From Polyangium sp. 6x1 (GTDB lineage: Bacteria > Myxococcota_A > Polyangia > Polyangiales > Polyangiaceae): a DNA stretch of 64,000 nt. Below the pieces are notes generated by a model, which did not search any database, was not told the origin of the DNA, and saw nothing but the letters and a program-made list of their open reading frames with translations. Positions 1 through 8,523 of the stretch are shown here, piece by piece (position 1 is the first letter of the stretch; each line of letters starts with the position of its first letter). Location of the stretch: positions 1-64,000 of the forward strand of contig NZ_JARZHH010000009.1 in assembly GCF_029946515.1 (NCBI RefSeq). The letters are read 5' to 3'. Position numbers and translations under genes: made by a program.

Positions 1-135
1 GCTTGTGGTCTTGCATCGGCTGTTCGATGAACTGCGCATTGCGCAGTTCATCGACCACGAGTCCAGCGCTTGCGCTGGTCCGGGTCCCGGGGCGGATAGC
101 CCCGGGTGGGGCCTGGGGCAAAGCCCCAGCGAAAC
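1..135 (-). repeat. Composite hairpin repeat, copy 1 (minus orientation)
   Basis: A series of short palindromes shared with six other places in the window. The longest here is a perfect 13-bp stem (arms 25-37 and 41-53, loop ATT) of the GAACTGCGC type. It is followed by CCAGCGC/GCGCTGG, CCGGGGC/GCCCCGG and GGGGC/GCCCC stems. Orientation is opposite to the copies at 51.9 and 62.6 kb. The DNA between this copy and 317 may be the end of a decayed minus-strand gene, but I cannot identify it. Confidence 0.75.
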
Positions 136-316
136 GCCTTCGCCGAGGCCCGCGCGTTCGCCGAGATCGGGATCGACGCGTCGACGCGGAACGTTGACGG
201 GAGCAGCAACGCGCCCCACCACCATGATTGATTCGCCGGCATGCGCGTGATAGACGCCGCGATGTCAACGGACTGACACCTGTCTAGTTCAACATGGCAA
301 CCATCTGGGTGATGCG

Positions 317-1153
317 ATGAAAGATATGATCCCGGCGCGGCGGAGCGCGCTCCTCGGGCCACTGCTTTTCTTGCTCGCGTGTGCGGGGCCGCTCGGCTGC
401 GGGGCGCTGTTCGCCGCCGCAACGGACTCCTTCGGCGCGGATACGGAGGAGGGCAAAGCGTGGCGCGTCGACTTCGTGAAGAAGTACAATGCCACCGTCG
501 AGGCATCAAAGCTGAGCAGCTTCGACAAGATGGAGACCTACTTCAACGCCCTCATCCAGGCGCAGGCCTGCTCCGATGCCAGCCACGGGCAACTGGAGGA
601 AGGGTGGACCGTCGATACGGTCGAGGGGCCCCTGAAGGTCGAGGAAGCCGAGCGGAAATGCGGGCAGATGCGCGACGCCATCCGCAAGAAGGGCTCGACC
701 GAAGAGGCGTGCGGATATGCCTCGCTCTACGTGCGCGCCGGCGAGCAGCGCCCCGGGACGGAGTGGACCACGACCATCATGCCCCTCCGGAACATCGGCA
801 GCATGTCCGCGCAAAGATTCGACGGCGCCCGCCAGCTCGTCCCCTGTGACCGCATGCCCGCAAAGGGCAACAAGCCCGCTCCCATCTGGAAAAAGGAGCA
901 CATCGAGAAGGCCGAGTGGATCTGCGAGAAGGGGTCGATCATCGTGTACGATTCGACCGATTGGAAGATCGATACCAGCACGGAGGGCGACCAACAGTAT
1001 CTCGTCCGTCACCTCGACGGCGTCTGCTGGTATCCGAAAGCGCCGGTCGGCGAGGCGTTCGACGTGCCCCCGCCCTGCCGAGACGACGGGACGCCGCCGA
1101 ACGACGAGACGTTCAGCTGCCTCACGAAAGAGGGGAAGCTCGTCCTGAAGTGA
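317..1153 (+). CDS. Hypothetical lipoprotein, 278 aa
   Basis: The function is not recognised. The N-terminus is basic (residues 6-9), followed by a hydrophobic run and an LLAC lipobox with Cys22, so export and lipid anchoring are likely; Cys28 is a less likely alternative. The mature part is mixed alpha/beta with several Cys residues and a C-terminal CRDDGTPPNDETFSC segment, perhaps disulfide-bonded. An internal ATG nine bases downstream could also be the start. The stop codon directly abuts the stop of the convergent hydrolase gene (no spacer), so the two transcripts must overlap. It lies beside the first hairpin repeat. Confidence 0.7.
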   Translation: MKDMIPARRSALLGPLLFLLACAGPLGCGALFAAATDSFGADTEEGKAWRVDFVKKYNATVEASKLSSFDKMETYFNALIQAQACSDASHGQLEEGWTVDTVEGPLKVEEAERKCGQMRDAIRKKGSTEEACGYASLYVRAGEQRPGTEWTTTIMPLRNIGSMSAQRFDGARQLVPCDRMPAKGNKPAPIWKKEHIEKAEWICEKGSIIVYDSTDWKIDTSTEGDQQYLVRHLDGVCWYPKAPVGEAFDVPPPCRDDGTPPNDETFSCLTKEGKLVLK

Positions 1154-3094
1154 TTACTTGGTGAAGTCGCAGTTGCCGCCGGCGCAGCCTTCGGGGACCA
1201 CGATCTTCGGCGCGCCGGCCCAGACCGATTTCAGGTAGGTCGTGATCTGCTGGCGCGCCGCGTCCCCCGCAGGGCCGCTCGTCGCCGCAAAGCCGTGGAT
1301 GTCGTACGCATCCATGTCCGCCGTCCGGAATTGCGTGAGCCCGCTCTTGCCGACGACCTCAGCCGAGGTCTCGACGCCGAGGATCGGGCTCAAGACCGCG
1401 CCGACCTGGCTCGCGCCGACCGCCACGGAGAGGAGCGCCGTGCCCTCGTTCGGCAAGATCGGGTCGCCCATGCTCTCCTGGACCAGATACGCCGTGGGCT
1501 CGTCCGGGTTTCGATCGGCCCAGACCGAGCCGTCGACGTCGTCCCAGTTCGATTGGCTGAGCGCGAGCGCATGGCCAACGTCGAGGTTGCCGCCATAACT
1601 CGTGCGGAGGAGGCCGCGGACCGTGGAGTAGACGTTCGAGCCAGGGATGAAATGCGTCCAGCCAGCGCCGGGGACGTTGAGGACGCCGTAATGCATGTCG
1701 GGGTCGACGGACGCATACACGAGGCCGAGCGTGCCGCCGAGGGAGCCGCCCGCCCAGACCGGAATGCTGCCGTCGGGCTTGCGGCCGATGAGCGGGTTCG
1801 CCCCGCCATCGAAGGTGGGGCCGGAGAGGAGCTCGCCGAGAATCGTGTTCATCGCCGCCTGAATGGCCGCGCCGTCGGCGATGGCCTGCATGAGGCGCGA
1901 CGTCGAGCGGTGCGTGGCCTCGGCCATGCGCTTCATGCCGACGAAGGTCTCGATGACGTCGTCGCCGGTCCAGCCGTCGAAGCGCATGCCGACCTTGCCA
2001 ATGCCATTCTGGCCGAGCTCCTGGTCGAACGCGCTGTCGTCGACGTCGCCGCCCATGCCATGGCCATACATGACGAACCGGTAATCACCCGCGCCCGCCG
2101 GGACCATGACGCGGAAGGGCGCCTCGTGCGTGCCCTTGGCAACGACGGCGCCCGCCTCGTCGACCGAGAGGTCGAGGTCGTCTTCGAGGAACGACGGGAG
2201 GCCGACGAGGCGGCCACGCACGATGGCCGCGACGGCCGGGTTCGGGTCGAAGTCGACAGAGTCGATTGCAACGGTGACGCCGCCCTGGGAGACGGATTCA
2301 ATGGCCGCCTTGCGCATGGCCGTGAGCCGCTTCGTGGGGTCGTCGCCGGAGCGGGTCGTGAAATCGAAGACGCGAAGGACATGCGCCGGATCGATGCCCG
2401 CGTCGGCGAGGAGCTTTCGAGTGGGGGCGTGGTAGCCGCGGAGGTCGGCCTCGGCCTGCGTGTCCGGCGCGGCGAGGCCAAGCGCGATCTGGGTCTGGCG
2501 GGTGGGCGCGATGGAGGCGCCGCCTTCCATCTCGAGGTCGTCGAGGACGACGGCCACGTAATCGGCGCCAGGCTCGAGCGGGCGCATGGGATACCCGAGG
2601 ACGAGGGTCTCGGTGGCCGGATCCTCGCCAGGAATCGTGGAGAGGCGCACGGGGACGGATTCGCCGCGGCGCGCATGGTCGTGCTGCGCGAGGAGGAGGC
2701 GGACGGGGCCCTCGGTGGGGGAGGCCGCCTGAGGCAAGGCGACGGGGCCGGCGAACCCAATGGCGAGAGGGCTCACCCGGGAAAACCCGTCGGCGAGCGC
2801 GAAGGAGCGGGGATCGTCGTCGACCGGGAGGCTCGAGGCCTCGACACGGAGGCGAACGCCGGTGGCCGTGGAGGCGTCCGCAGCGAGGTGGGCGCTCGAC
2901 GGCCAGGGGAGGAGGCACCGGAGCTCGTCCGGGTCGCCACACGGGGCCGTGAGAGGCGCGCGGGCCCCCTCGGCACGGTCGGGCGCGGTGAAGGTGGGCG
3001 CATCCTCATCCCCCCCGCAGCCGGCAAGGGCGAAAGCGAGGGCAAAGAGGGCGCGGGGGACGCAGGAAAGGAGGCGAAGCTTTTGGTGGTGCAT
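1154..3094 (-). CDS. Lipoprotein with alpha/beta-hydrolase fold, 646 aa
   Basis: Probably a secreted, lipid-anchored esterase or related serine hydrolase. A hydrophobic signal ends in the lipobox LAGC. The C-terminal half has a YGHGMGGD segment (HG-type oxyanion region) and, near residue 451, WAGGSLGGTLG, which fits the G-x-S-x-G nucleophile elbow. A late IHGFAA could carry the catalytic His. The N-terminal half (WPSSAHLA, then Ig-like beta segments) resembles the large exported hydrolases common in myxobacteria. I chose the ATG at 3094; an upstream TTG at 3121 would add nine residues. The substrate cannot be told from sequence. Confidence 0.7.
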   Translation of the reverse strand: MHHQKLRLLSCVPRALFALAFALAGCGGDEDAPTFTAPDRAEGARAPLTAPCGDPDELRCLLPWPSSAHLAADASTATGVRLRVEASSLPVDDDPRSFALADGFSRVSPLAIGFAGPVALPQAASPTEGPVRLLLAQHDHARRGESVPVRLSTIPGEDPATETLVLGYPMRPLEPGADYVAVVLDDLEMEGGASIAPTRQTQIALGLAAPDTQAEADLRGYHAPTRKLLADAGIDPAHVLRVFDFTTRSGDDPTKRLTAMRKAAIESVSQGGVTVAIDSVDFDPNPAVAAIVRGRLVGLPSFLEDDLDLSVDEAGAVVAKGTHEAPFRVMVPAGAGDYRFVMYGHGMGGDVDDSAFDQELGQNGIGKVGMRFDGWTGDDVIETFVGMKRMAEATHRSTSRLMQAIADGAAIQAAMNTILGELLSGPTFDGGANPLIGRKPDGSIPVWAGGSLGGTLGLVYASVDPDMHYGVLNVPGAGWTHFIPGSNVYSTVRGLLRTSYGGNLDVGHALALSQSNWDDVDGSVWADRNPDEPTAYLVQESMGDPILPNEGTALLSVAVGASQVGAVLSPILGVETSAEVVGKSGLTQFRTADMDAYDIHGFAATSGPAGDAARQQITTYLKSVWAGAPKIVVPEGCAGGNCDFTK

Positions 3095-3194
3095 GAGGAA
3101 GGCGCGGGCGCGTGAAAGCAAGACGGGCCCAAAGCCACCCTAACGGAGCGGCCAGGCCCAAGACAACGGGTGGATTTTCGCAGCGGGAGCGGCT

Positions 3195-3336
3195 CAGGGG
3201 GTGCTTGCAGTAGCGTAGCGCCGGGGCGCTGCCCCGGGCCCCGCGGGGGCTATCCGCCCCTCGACCCGGACCAGGGCCAGCCCTGGACCTTTTGGGGAAG
3301 AACTGCGCGATGCGCAGTTCTTCCCACAGGCCGGTG
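3195..3336 (+). repeat. Composite hairpin repeat, copy 2
   Basis: Starts with the TAGCGTAGCGCCGGGG signature also seen at 51.9 and 62.6 kb. It contains a CCGGGGC/GCCCCGG stem, a CCAGGGC/GCCCTGG stem and a perfect 14-bp stem (arms 3295-3308 and 3312-3325, loop GAT). Compared with copy 3 the long stem differs by A-T to T-A and G-C to C-G exchanges that keep pairing. Confidence 0.8.
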
Positions 3337-3487
3337 GGACCGCGTTGCCGGTCGAACCGTCAACGCTGCCGTCTTGCTTGGCAGGATCGTCCGCAGTCTT
3401 GACCTGGCCTGTGGGACCGCGTTGCGGGCCAAGCCGTCAGCGCTGCTGTCTTGGCTGGCAGGGTCGCCTGTGGTCTTGAACCCGGCT
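3334..3487. repeat. Two imperfect tandem copies of a 77-bp unit
   Basis: Unit 1 (3334-3410) and unit 2 (3411-3487) both begin GTGGGACCGCGTTGC and share a CCGTCA.CGCTGC.GTCTTG core and a TGGCAGG segment. They separate the two opposed hairpin repeats at this site. A related sequence (GCGCTGCTG.TT..AGCTGGCA) lies between the opposed copies at 60.2 kb, so this spacer belongs to the repeat family. Confidence 0.7.
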
Positions 3488-3608
3488 GTTCGATGAACTG
3501 CGCGGAGCGCAGTTCATCGACCCCGAGTCCAGCGCTTGCGCTGGTCCGGGTCCAGGGGCGGACAGCCCCGGTGGGGTCTGGGGCAAAGCCCCAGCGAAGC
3601 GGCTTCGA
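3485..3608 (-). repeat. Composite hairpin repeat, copy 3 (minus orientation)
   Basis: Lies just past the stop of the sdhC-like gene and reads in its direction. Perfect 13-bp stem (arms 3491-3503 and 3507-3519, loop GGA), then CCAGCGC/GCGCTGG, a GGGGC/GCCCC stem around 3555-3575, and GGGGC/GCCCC at about 3580-3595. It may end transcription of that gene. Confidence 0.8.
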
Positions 3609-3616
3609 CTTGAGAC

Positions 3617-4270
3617 TCAGGTGCCCGCGCGCCAGAGCGCGAAAATCGCGCCCCAGGACATGGCGAGCAGGATGACGAAGAGGACGTAGGAGAGGCGCTC
3701 GATCGTGCGGATCGACTTGCGGCTTGCGGCGAGGCCCCAGCCCATCGCGAAGGTGCCGATGCCGTTGGCGAGGTGATACGCGACGCCGAGTGTGCCGAGG
3801 ATGTAGACCACGAGCGTCGGCATGTGGTGGTGCATCTCGTGCGCGATGTCGGAGAAAGCCTCGGCGTGGCCGAGGAGGAGACGCGGGCGGAGCATCGCGA
3901 GCCAGATGTGTGCGCCGAGGAAGAAGAGCACGCCGAGGGCGCTTGCGCGCTGGAGGATGTAACGGAGGTTGGCGAAGTAGCCATAGCGCGCGTTGTTCGG
4001 GCGCGTGCTCTTGAGCCGGCCGAGGCCCCAGACGGTGTGGATCACGAGGGGCAAGAGGACGACGAGCAGCGTGATCCCGTGCGCGACGGGGTGCGCGTGC
4101 TGGGTGACGGACGTTTGCCACGCCTCGGCGCCTTGGAAGGCCGAGAGGTTGTCCCACACGTGGTTCACGGTCCAGACGCCGAGCGGCGCCACGGCGAGCA
4201 GCGATCCGAGGCGCGAGGAAACGAACGTCCTGCGCGCGCCACGAGAGGCATCGAGGGTCTCGGCCGACAT
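3617..4270 (-). CDS. sdhC: Succinate dehydrogenase cytochrome b558-type subunit (SdhC-like), 217 aa
   Basis: Membrane anchor and haem-binding subunit of succinate dehydrogenase or fumarate reductase, passing electrons to quinone. About five membrane segments are visible. Family marks are SSRLGSLLAVAPLGVW near the N-terminus, NHVWDN, HAHPVAHGITLL, HTVWGL, GAHIWLAMLRPRLL and YHLANGIGTFAMGW, with His residues placed as haem ligands in the Bacillus/delta-proteobacterial cytochrome b558 family. The usual sdhA and sdhB partners are absent on both sides: the next gene is DNA polymerase IV, then a repeat. It may serve a complex encoded elsewhere or be a second anchor. The family assignment is good; the partner is unknown. 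Confidence 0.82.
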   Translation of the reverse strand: MSAETLDASRGARRTFVSSRLGSLLAVAPLGVWTVNHVWDNLSAFQGAEAWQTSVTQHAHPVAHGITLLVVLLPLVIHTVWGLGRLKSTRPNNARYGYFANLRYILQRASALGVLFFLGAHIWLAMLRPRLLLGHAEAFSDIAHEMHHHMPTLVVYILGTLGVAYHLANGIGTFAMGWGLAASRKSIRTIERLSYVLFVILLAMSWGAIFALWRAGT

Positions 4271-4318
4271 GCGGTCGCCTTAGTAGCTTTGGGCTGGAAT
4301 GACAAGAGCCTGGACGAC

Positions 4319-4365
4319 CCTCACCCCCGGTCCCTCTCTCGCCGGGAGAGGGGGGAGGTGGGAGC
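4319..4365. repeat. CCCTCACCCC...GGGAGAGGGG-type dispersed repeat
   Basis: A stretch with CCCTCTCTC and GGGAGAGGGG arms, recognisable as the widespread 'SPLSRRER' genomic repeat. It overlaps the 3' end of the DNA polymerase IV gene and supplies both its last residues (about TSPLSRRERDRG) and its TGA stop. Confidence 0.6.
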
Positions 4366-5574
4366 GTCGAACCGCGCTGCGCCGATCTTGCGGCGCGCCT
4401 CGTCGTCCGCGCCGCCGTGCCCGAGGCCGGCGACGTCGGCCGGGACGACCGCGGCAGCGCCGAAGCGGTCGGCGATGCGGTCGAGGACCTGGTTGAGACG
4501 CTTCGAGCGCTGCGCGCCCTGGTCGAAAAGTGGGAGCTGGCCCCCGCCGCGGCTGAGCTCGTGCGCTGAGACGCCCGTGAGGCGGACCCGGCGCGCTTGG
4601 GGCAAGCCTTCGAGGAGCGCGAGGGCCGCGCGGTGGAGGAGGTTTCCGTCGTCGGTGGGCTCGTCGAGCGTGGTCCGGCGGGTGACGAGGGTGTGGTCCG
4701 AAAGCTTGATCTTCAGGACCACCGCACGCGTGACGAGTCCGGCGCGGCGCAAGCGGCGGCCGACGCGCAAGGCCTGCGCGTGGACGTGCGGGGCGAGGGC
4801 CGCGATGCCCTGGAGGTCTTCTTCGAACGTGTCCTCGGCTCCGAGGGATTTTTGCTCGCGGTCCGGGACGACGGGGCGATCGTCGCCGTGCCCGGTCGCG
4901 AGGGCGTGAATGTGCGGGCCGAGCTTGCCGAGCAGGACCCCAAGCGAGACAGGATCCCGCGCGGCGACGTCGCCGATGGTGTGCAAGCCGTGCGCGCGCA
5001 GGATCTCCTCGGTCTTCGGTCCGACGCCCCAGAGGCGCGAGACAGGCAGGGGCGCGAGGAACCGCGTGGTGTCCTCGGGCGCGACGACGCGCTGGCCGTT
5101 CGGCTTGGCGAGGTCGGAGGCGATCTTCGCGACGAGCTTCGAGGAGGCGACGCCGGCCGAGGCCGGGAGGCGCACTTCATCGGCGATGCGCGCGCGGATC
5201 CGCGTGGCGATGGCCTCGCCGGTGCCGAAGAGCGCGCGGGAGGCCGTGACGTCGAGGAAGGCCTCGTCGAGCGAGAGGGGCTCGACGAGGGGCGTGACGG
5301 ACTCGAAGATCGCGTGGATCTGCTCGCTCGCCTCGACGTACGCGGAGAAGCGCGGGGGGACGACGATCGCATTCGGCGCGAGGACGAGCGCGCGGGCCAT
5401 GGGCATGGCGCTGCGGACGCCGAAGGGGCGGACCTCGTAGGAGGCCGCGAGGACGACGCCGCGGCGCGGGTGTCCGCCGACGATGACGGGGCGGCCGCGG
5501 AGGCGCGGGTCGTCGCGCTGCTCGACGGAGGCGTAAAACGCATCCATGTCGACGTGCAGGACGACCCGGCTCAT
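4321..5574 (-). CDS. dinB: DNA polymerase IV (Y-family translesion polymerase), 417 aa
   Basis: Error-prone DNA synthesis past damaged template. The start is set by the family N-terminus MSRVVLHVDMDAFYASVEQ, where DMD gives a catalytic metal-binding Asp; the open frame continues upstream but without family resemblance. SLDEAFLDVT carries the second catalytic acidic pair, KLVAKIASDLAKPNG and LWGVGPKTEEIL (helix-hairpin-helix) follow, and the little-finger region ends near GVSAHELS. A QLPLFDQ stretch near the C-terminus resembles the beta-clamp binding motif. The last dozen residues are encoded by a dispersed repeat. The gene is divergent from the phytochrome gene. Confidence 0.93.
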   Translation of the reverse strand: MSRVVLHVDMDAFYASVEQRDDPRLRGRPVIVGGHPRRGVVLAASYEVRPFGVRSAMPMARALVLAPNAIVVPPRFSAYVEASEQIHAIFESVTPLVEPLSLDEAFLDVTASRALFGTGEAIATRIRARIADEVRLPASAGVASSKLVAKIASDLAKPNGQRVVAPEDTTRFLAPLPVSRLWGVGPKTEEILRAHGLHTIGDVAARDPVSLGVLLGKLGPHIHALATGHGDDRPVVPDREQKSLGAEDTFEEDLQGIAALAPHVHAQALRVGRRLRRAGLVTRAVVLKIKLSDHTLVTRRTTLDEPTDDGNLLHRAALALLEGLPQARRVRLTGVSAHELSRGGGQLPLFDQGAQRSKRLNQVLDRIADRFGAAAVVPADVAGLGHGGADDEARRKIGAARFDAPTSPLSRRERDRG

Positions 5575-5792
5575 GGGCCCACGGTATGACACGGCTGGAG
5601 CCGCCGCGAGAATGTTCGTGGGGGGGTTTGGGGGCACAGCTCCGCTTGCGGAGCGGAGCCCCCATCGTCGACAACGAAAAACATGGTTGGGCACGCCCGC
5701 GCGCGGCGGCGGGCCCCAGTGTTGCTTCCCCGGGAAGGCGGGGGTTTGGGGGCGTCGCTCGGGCAACCCGAGCGGGACGACGGGGGGCTCCG
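5575..5792. other. Divergent intergenic region with a nested hairpin
   Basis: Separates dinB (minus) from the phytochrome gene (plus), so both promoters should lie here. It holds a nested inverted repeat: outer arms TGGGGGC (5629-5635) and GCCCCCA (5658-5664), inner arms GCTCCGC (5639-5645) and GCGGAGC (5648-5654). A second GGGGGTTTGGGGGC run follows at about 5743-5756. No coding sequence is convincing, although the phytochrome frame stays open from 5586. Confidence 0.55.
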
Positions 5793-8135
5793 ATGGCGGC
5801 GACGAGCGAGGTCGACATCGGCACCGAGGCGCTCGACGTCAGCGCCGAGGTGCTCGAGGAGTGCGCGCGCGAGCCGATCCACGTCCCGGGCGCCGTGCAG
5901 CCGCACGGAGCCCTCCTCGCGGTGCGCGAAGACGATCTGCGGGTGGTGCAGGCAAGCGAGAACACCCGCGCCCTGGTCGGCGTGGACGCGCGTGCGCTCC
6001 TCGGTCAGCCCCTCCGGGCGTTCCTCGATCCGGGGTCGTGGGATCTCTTCGAACGCGCCCTGCGGCAACCCTCGCTCCGCAAGGAGAGCCCGCTCTTCCT
6101 GCGCTTCGCGGGGCTCGCGTTCACGGCGATGCTGTACCGCACGGAGGGCCTTCTCGTGCTCGAGCTCGAGGCGGCAGGTCCGCCCGAGGAGAGCCGGATC
6201 GCAGGCACCCTGCAGGTGCTCCTCGCGCGGCTGTCGGGCGCGCGGACGGTCGTCGACCTCTTCCGCAGCGTGGCGAACGAGGTCAAGGCGCTCACGGGCT
6301 ACGACCGGGTGATGGTCTACCGGTTCCACGAGGACCTGCACGGCGAGGTGGTGGCCGAGGCGCGCGAGCCGGAGCTCGAGCCGTATCTGGGGCAGCATTA
6401 CCCGGCCTCGGACATCCCCGCCCAGGCGCGTCGGCTGTACACGAAAAACCTCGTCCGGTGCATCCGGGACGTGGAGGCGATCCCTTCGCCCCTCGTGCCG
6501 CCGGACAACCCGCGGACGGGCCGCCCGCTCGACCTGAGCGACGCCTGGCTGCGCAGCGTCTCGCCCGTGCATGTGCATTACCTCCGCAACATGGGCGTGT
6601 GCGCGTCGATGTCGATCTCGCTCCTCCGCGAAGGAGCGCTGTTCGGGCTCGTCGCGTGTCATCACCGCGCGCCCCGGCTGCTCGTGCCGTCGATGCGTGG
6701 CGTGTGCGAGGTGCTCGGGCGCGTGGCGTCGTTCCAGATGGAGATGCTCCATCAAAAAGAAGCGGCAGAGCAGTCGGTCCGCGCGAGCATGCTCGCGCAG
6801 CGCTACGTCGAGCAGGTCACGGCGCAGCTCGGCGCGTCGACCCACCGCGCGACCGCCAAAGGCGAGGCCGAGCGGGGCCTGCTCGGGCAGGTCTCGTCGC
6901 TGCTCGGGTTCGTGGAGGCGGCGGGCGTGGCCGTGGTGGACGGGGCCGAGGTGGCGACGGCAGGCGTGACGCCGACGGCGGAGGATGTGCGGAGCATCGT
7001 GGCGTGGCTGCGGGAGACGATGAAGGAGCCGATCTTCGTGACGGACGCGCTCGGAGCGGCGCTGCCGTTCGCGCGCGCGCTCGCGCCCGTGGCGAGCGGG
7101 CTGCTCGTGACGTCGTTCAGCCCGGAGGGGCGGACGATGTCGATGTGGTTCCGCCCGGAGATCGAGCGGACGATCTCGTGGGCCGGCGATCCGCGCAAGC
7201 CCACGACGCGGGATCCGAGCACGATGCGGATCGAGCCGCGCCGCTCGTTCGAGGTCTGGCGGCAGACGGTGAAGGGGTGCGCGGAGCCCTGGAAGCCGTG
7301 GGAGATCGAGGCCGCGAGCGCGCTGCGCGCGGCCGTGGTGAGCATCGTGCTCGGGCAAGCGGCGGATCTCGCGCGGCTCGCGACCGATCTGCGGGGGGCC
7401 CTGCGTGCGCGAGACGATTTCCTCTCGGTCGCGTCGCACGAGCTGCGCACGCCGATCGCGACGCTGCGGCTGACGCTGGAGGCGCTGCACCGCGCGACGG
7501 CGCGGGGCGGAGAAGCTGGGCTCAGTCGGGCCGATGCGATGCCGCGGATCGAGATGGCGATGCGGCAGGTGGAGCGGTGCGTCTCGCTCGTGGATCAGCT
7601 CCTCGACGTCTCGCAGCTCTCGTCGGGAAAGCTGTCGCTGTCGATCGCGGAGACGGATCTCGGAGCGCTCGTGCGTCGGGTGACGGAGCGGCTCTCGGTG
7701 CAAGCCGCGGCGGCGGGCGCCACGCTGGAGGTGCGGGCCGAGGCGGGCGTCGTCGGGCAATGGGACGAGGGGCGGCTCGATCAGGTGGTGACGAACCTGC
7801 TGACGAACGCGATCAAGTACGGCGCGGGGCGGCCGGTGACGATCGAGGTCGCGCGGCGCCGGGGCGAGGCCGAGCTCGTGGTGCGGGATCGGGGCATCGG
7901 CATCGCGGCGGAGGCGCAGGGGCGGATCTTCGAACGGTTCGAGCGAGCGGTGCCGGCGAGCCATTACGGCGGCTTCGGGCTCGGGCTGTGGATCGTGCGG
8001 CAATTCGTGGAGCAGATGGGCGGCCACGTGTCGGTCGCCTCGATCGAGGGGCAAGGCGCGACGTTCACGGTGTGCCTCCCGCTCGCCCGGGGCGCGGCGC
8101 CCGAGCAGGAGGGCCAGGGCGTTGTCGGGGGCTAG
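5793..8135 (+). CDS. bphP: Bacteriophytochrome sensor histidine kinase, 780 aa
   Basis: Red/far-red light sensor kinase. Order: PAS with the biliverdin-binding Cys24 in CAREPIHVPGAVQPHG; GAF with YPASDIPAQARRLY and SPVHVHYLRNMGVCASMS (chromophore-pocket Asp and His); PHY with WAGDPRKP and the PRRSF tongue motif; then a short coiled linker, HisKA with SHELRTPIATL (phosphoacceptor about His549), and HATPase with TNLLTNAIKYG, DRGIGIA and GFGLGLWI. The start is the ATG just before the PAS domain; the open frame upstream covers a repeat-like intergenic stretch. The stop overlaps the downstream receiver gene by 14 bases, so the two are probably translated together. No haem oxygenase gene is present in the window. 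Confidence 0.95.
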   Translation: MAATSEVDIGTEALDVSAEVLEECAREPIHVPGAVQPHGALLAVREDDLRVVQASENTRALVGVDARALLGQPLRAFLDPGSWDLFERALRQPSLRKESPLFLRFAGLAFTAMLYRTEGLLVLELEAAGPPEESRIAGTLQVLLARLSGARTVVDLFRSVANEVKALTGYDRVMVYRFHEDLHGEVVAEAREPELEPYLGQHYPASDIPAQARRLYTKNLVRCIRDVEAIPSPLVPPDNPRTGRPLDLSDAWLRSVSPVHVHYLRNMGVCASMSISLLREGALFGLVACHHRAPRLLVPSMRGVCEVLGRVASFQMEMLHQKEAAEQSVRASMLAQRYVEQVTAQLGASTHRATAKGEAERGLLGQVSSLLGFVEAAGVAVVDGAEVATAGVTPTAEDVRSIVAWLRETMKEPIFVTDALGAALPFARALAPVASGLLVTSFSPEGRTMSMWFRPEIERTISWAGDPRKPTTRDPSTMRIEPRRSFEVWRQTVKGCAEPWKPWEIEAASALRAAVVSIVLGQAADLARLATDLRGALRARDDFLSVASHELRTPIATLRLTLEALHRATARGGEAGLSRADAMPRIEMAMRQVERCVSLVDQLLDVSQLSSGKLSLSIAETDLGALVRRVTERLSVQAAAAGATLEVRAEAGVVGQWDEGRLDQVVTNLLTNAIKYGAGRPVTIEVARRRGEAELVVRDRGIGIAAEAQGRIFERFERAVPASHYGGFGLGLWIVRQFVEQMGGHVSVASIEGQGATFTVCLPLARGAAPEQEGQGVVGG

Positions 8136-8523
8136 CCGCTGCGTGCTGGTGGTGGACGACGACGAGGATCTTCGCCGCACCGTGACGATGGTCCTCGCGG
8201 AGGAGGGGTATCGCGTGATGGAAGCCGCCAACGGCGCGGAGGCGCTGACGCGGCTGCACGACGGTCCGCTGCCGGACGTGATCCTGCTCGACCTGATGAT
8301 GCCGGTGATGAACGGCGAGCAATTCCGGCGGGCGCAGAGCGCCGATCCGTTGCTCGCGGCGGTGCCGGTCGTGGTGATGACGGCGGCGGGGTCGCGGGCG
8401 GTCGAGCCGATCGCGGCGCTCGGGCCGACGCGCGTGCTGCACAAGCCCGTGGGGCTCGAGCCGCTGCTCGAAGCGGTGGCCGAGGTCGCGTCAGGGCACG
8501 GCCGAGACGGGCACGCGAAGTAG
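8122..8523 (+). CDS. Single-domain response regulator, 133 aa
   Basis: A stand-alone receiver. VLVVDDDED holds the acidic pocket, DVILLDLMMP holds the phosphoacceptor Asp57, and VVVMTAA and HKPVG give the conserved Thr and Lys. No output domain follows. The TTG start lies inside the end of the phytochrome kinase gene, which makes it the likely partner of that kinase. Its last 33 bases overlap the end of the convergent P450 gene. The output target is not visible here; phosphotransfer or protein binding are possibilities. Confidence 0.9.
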   Translation: MSGASRCVLVVDDDEDLRRTVTMVLAEEGYRVMEAANGAEALTRLHDGPLPDVILLDLMMPVMNGEQFRRAQSADPLLAAVPVVVMTAAGSRAVEPIAALGPTRVLHKPVGLEPLLEAVAEVASGHGRDGHAK

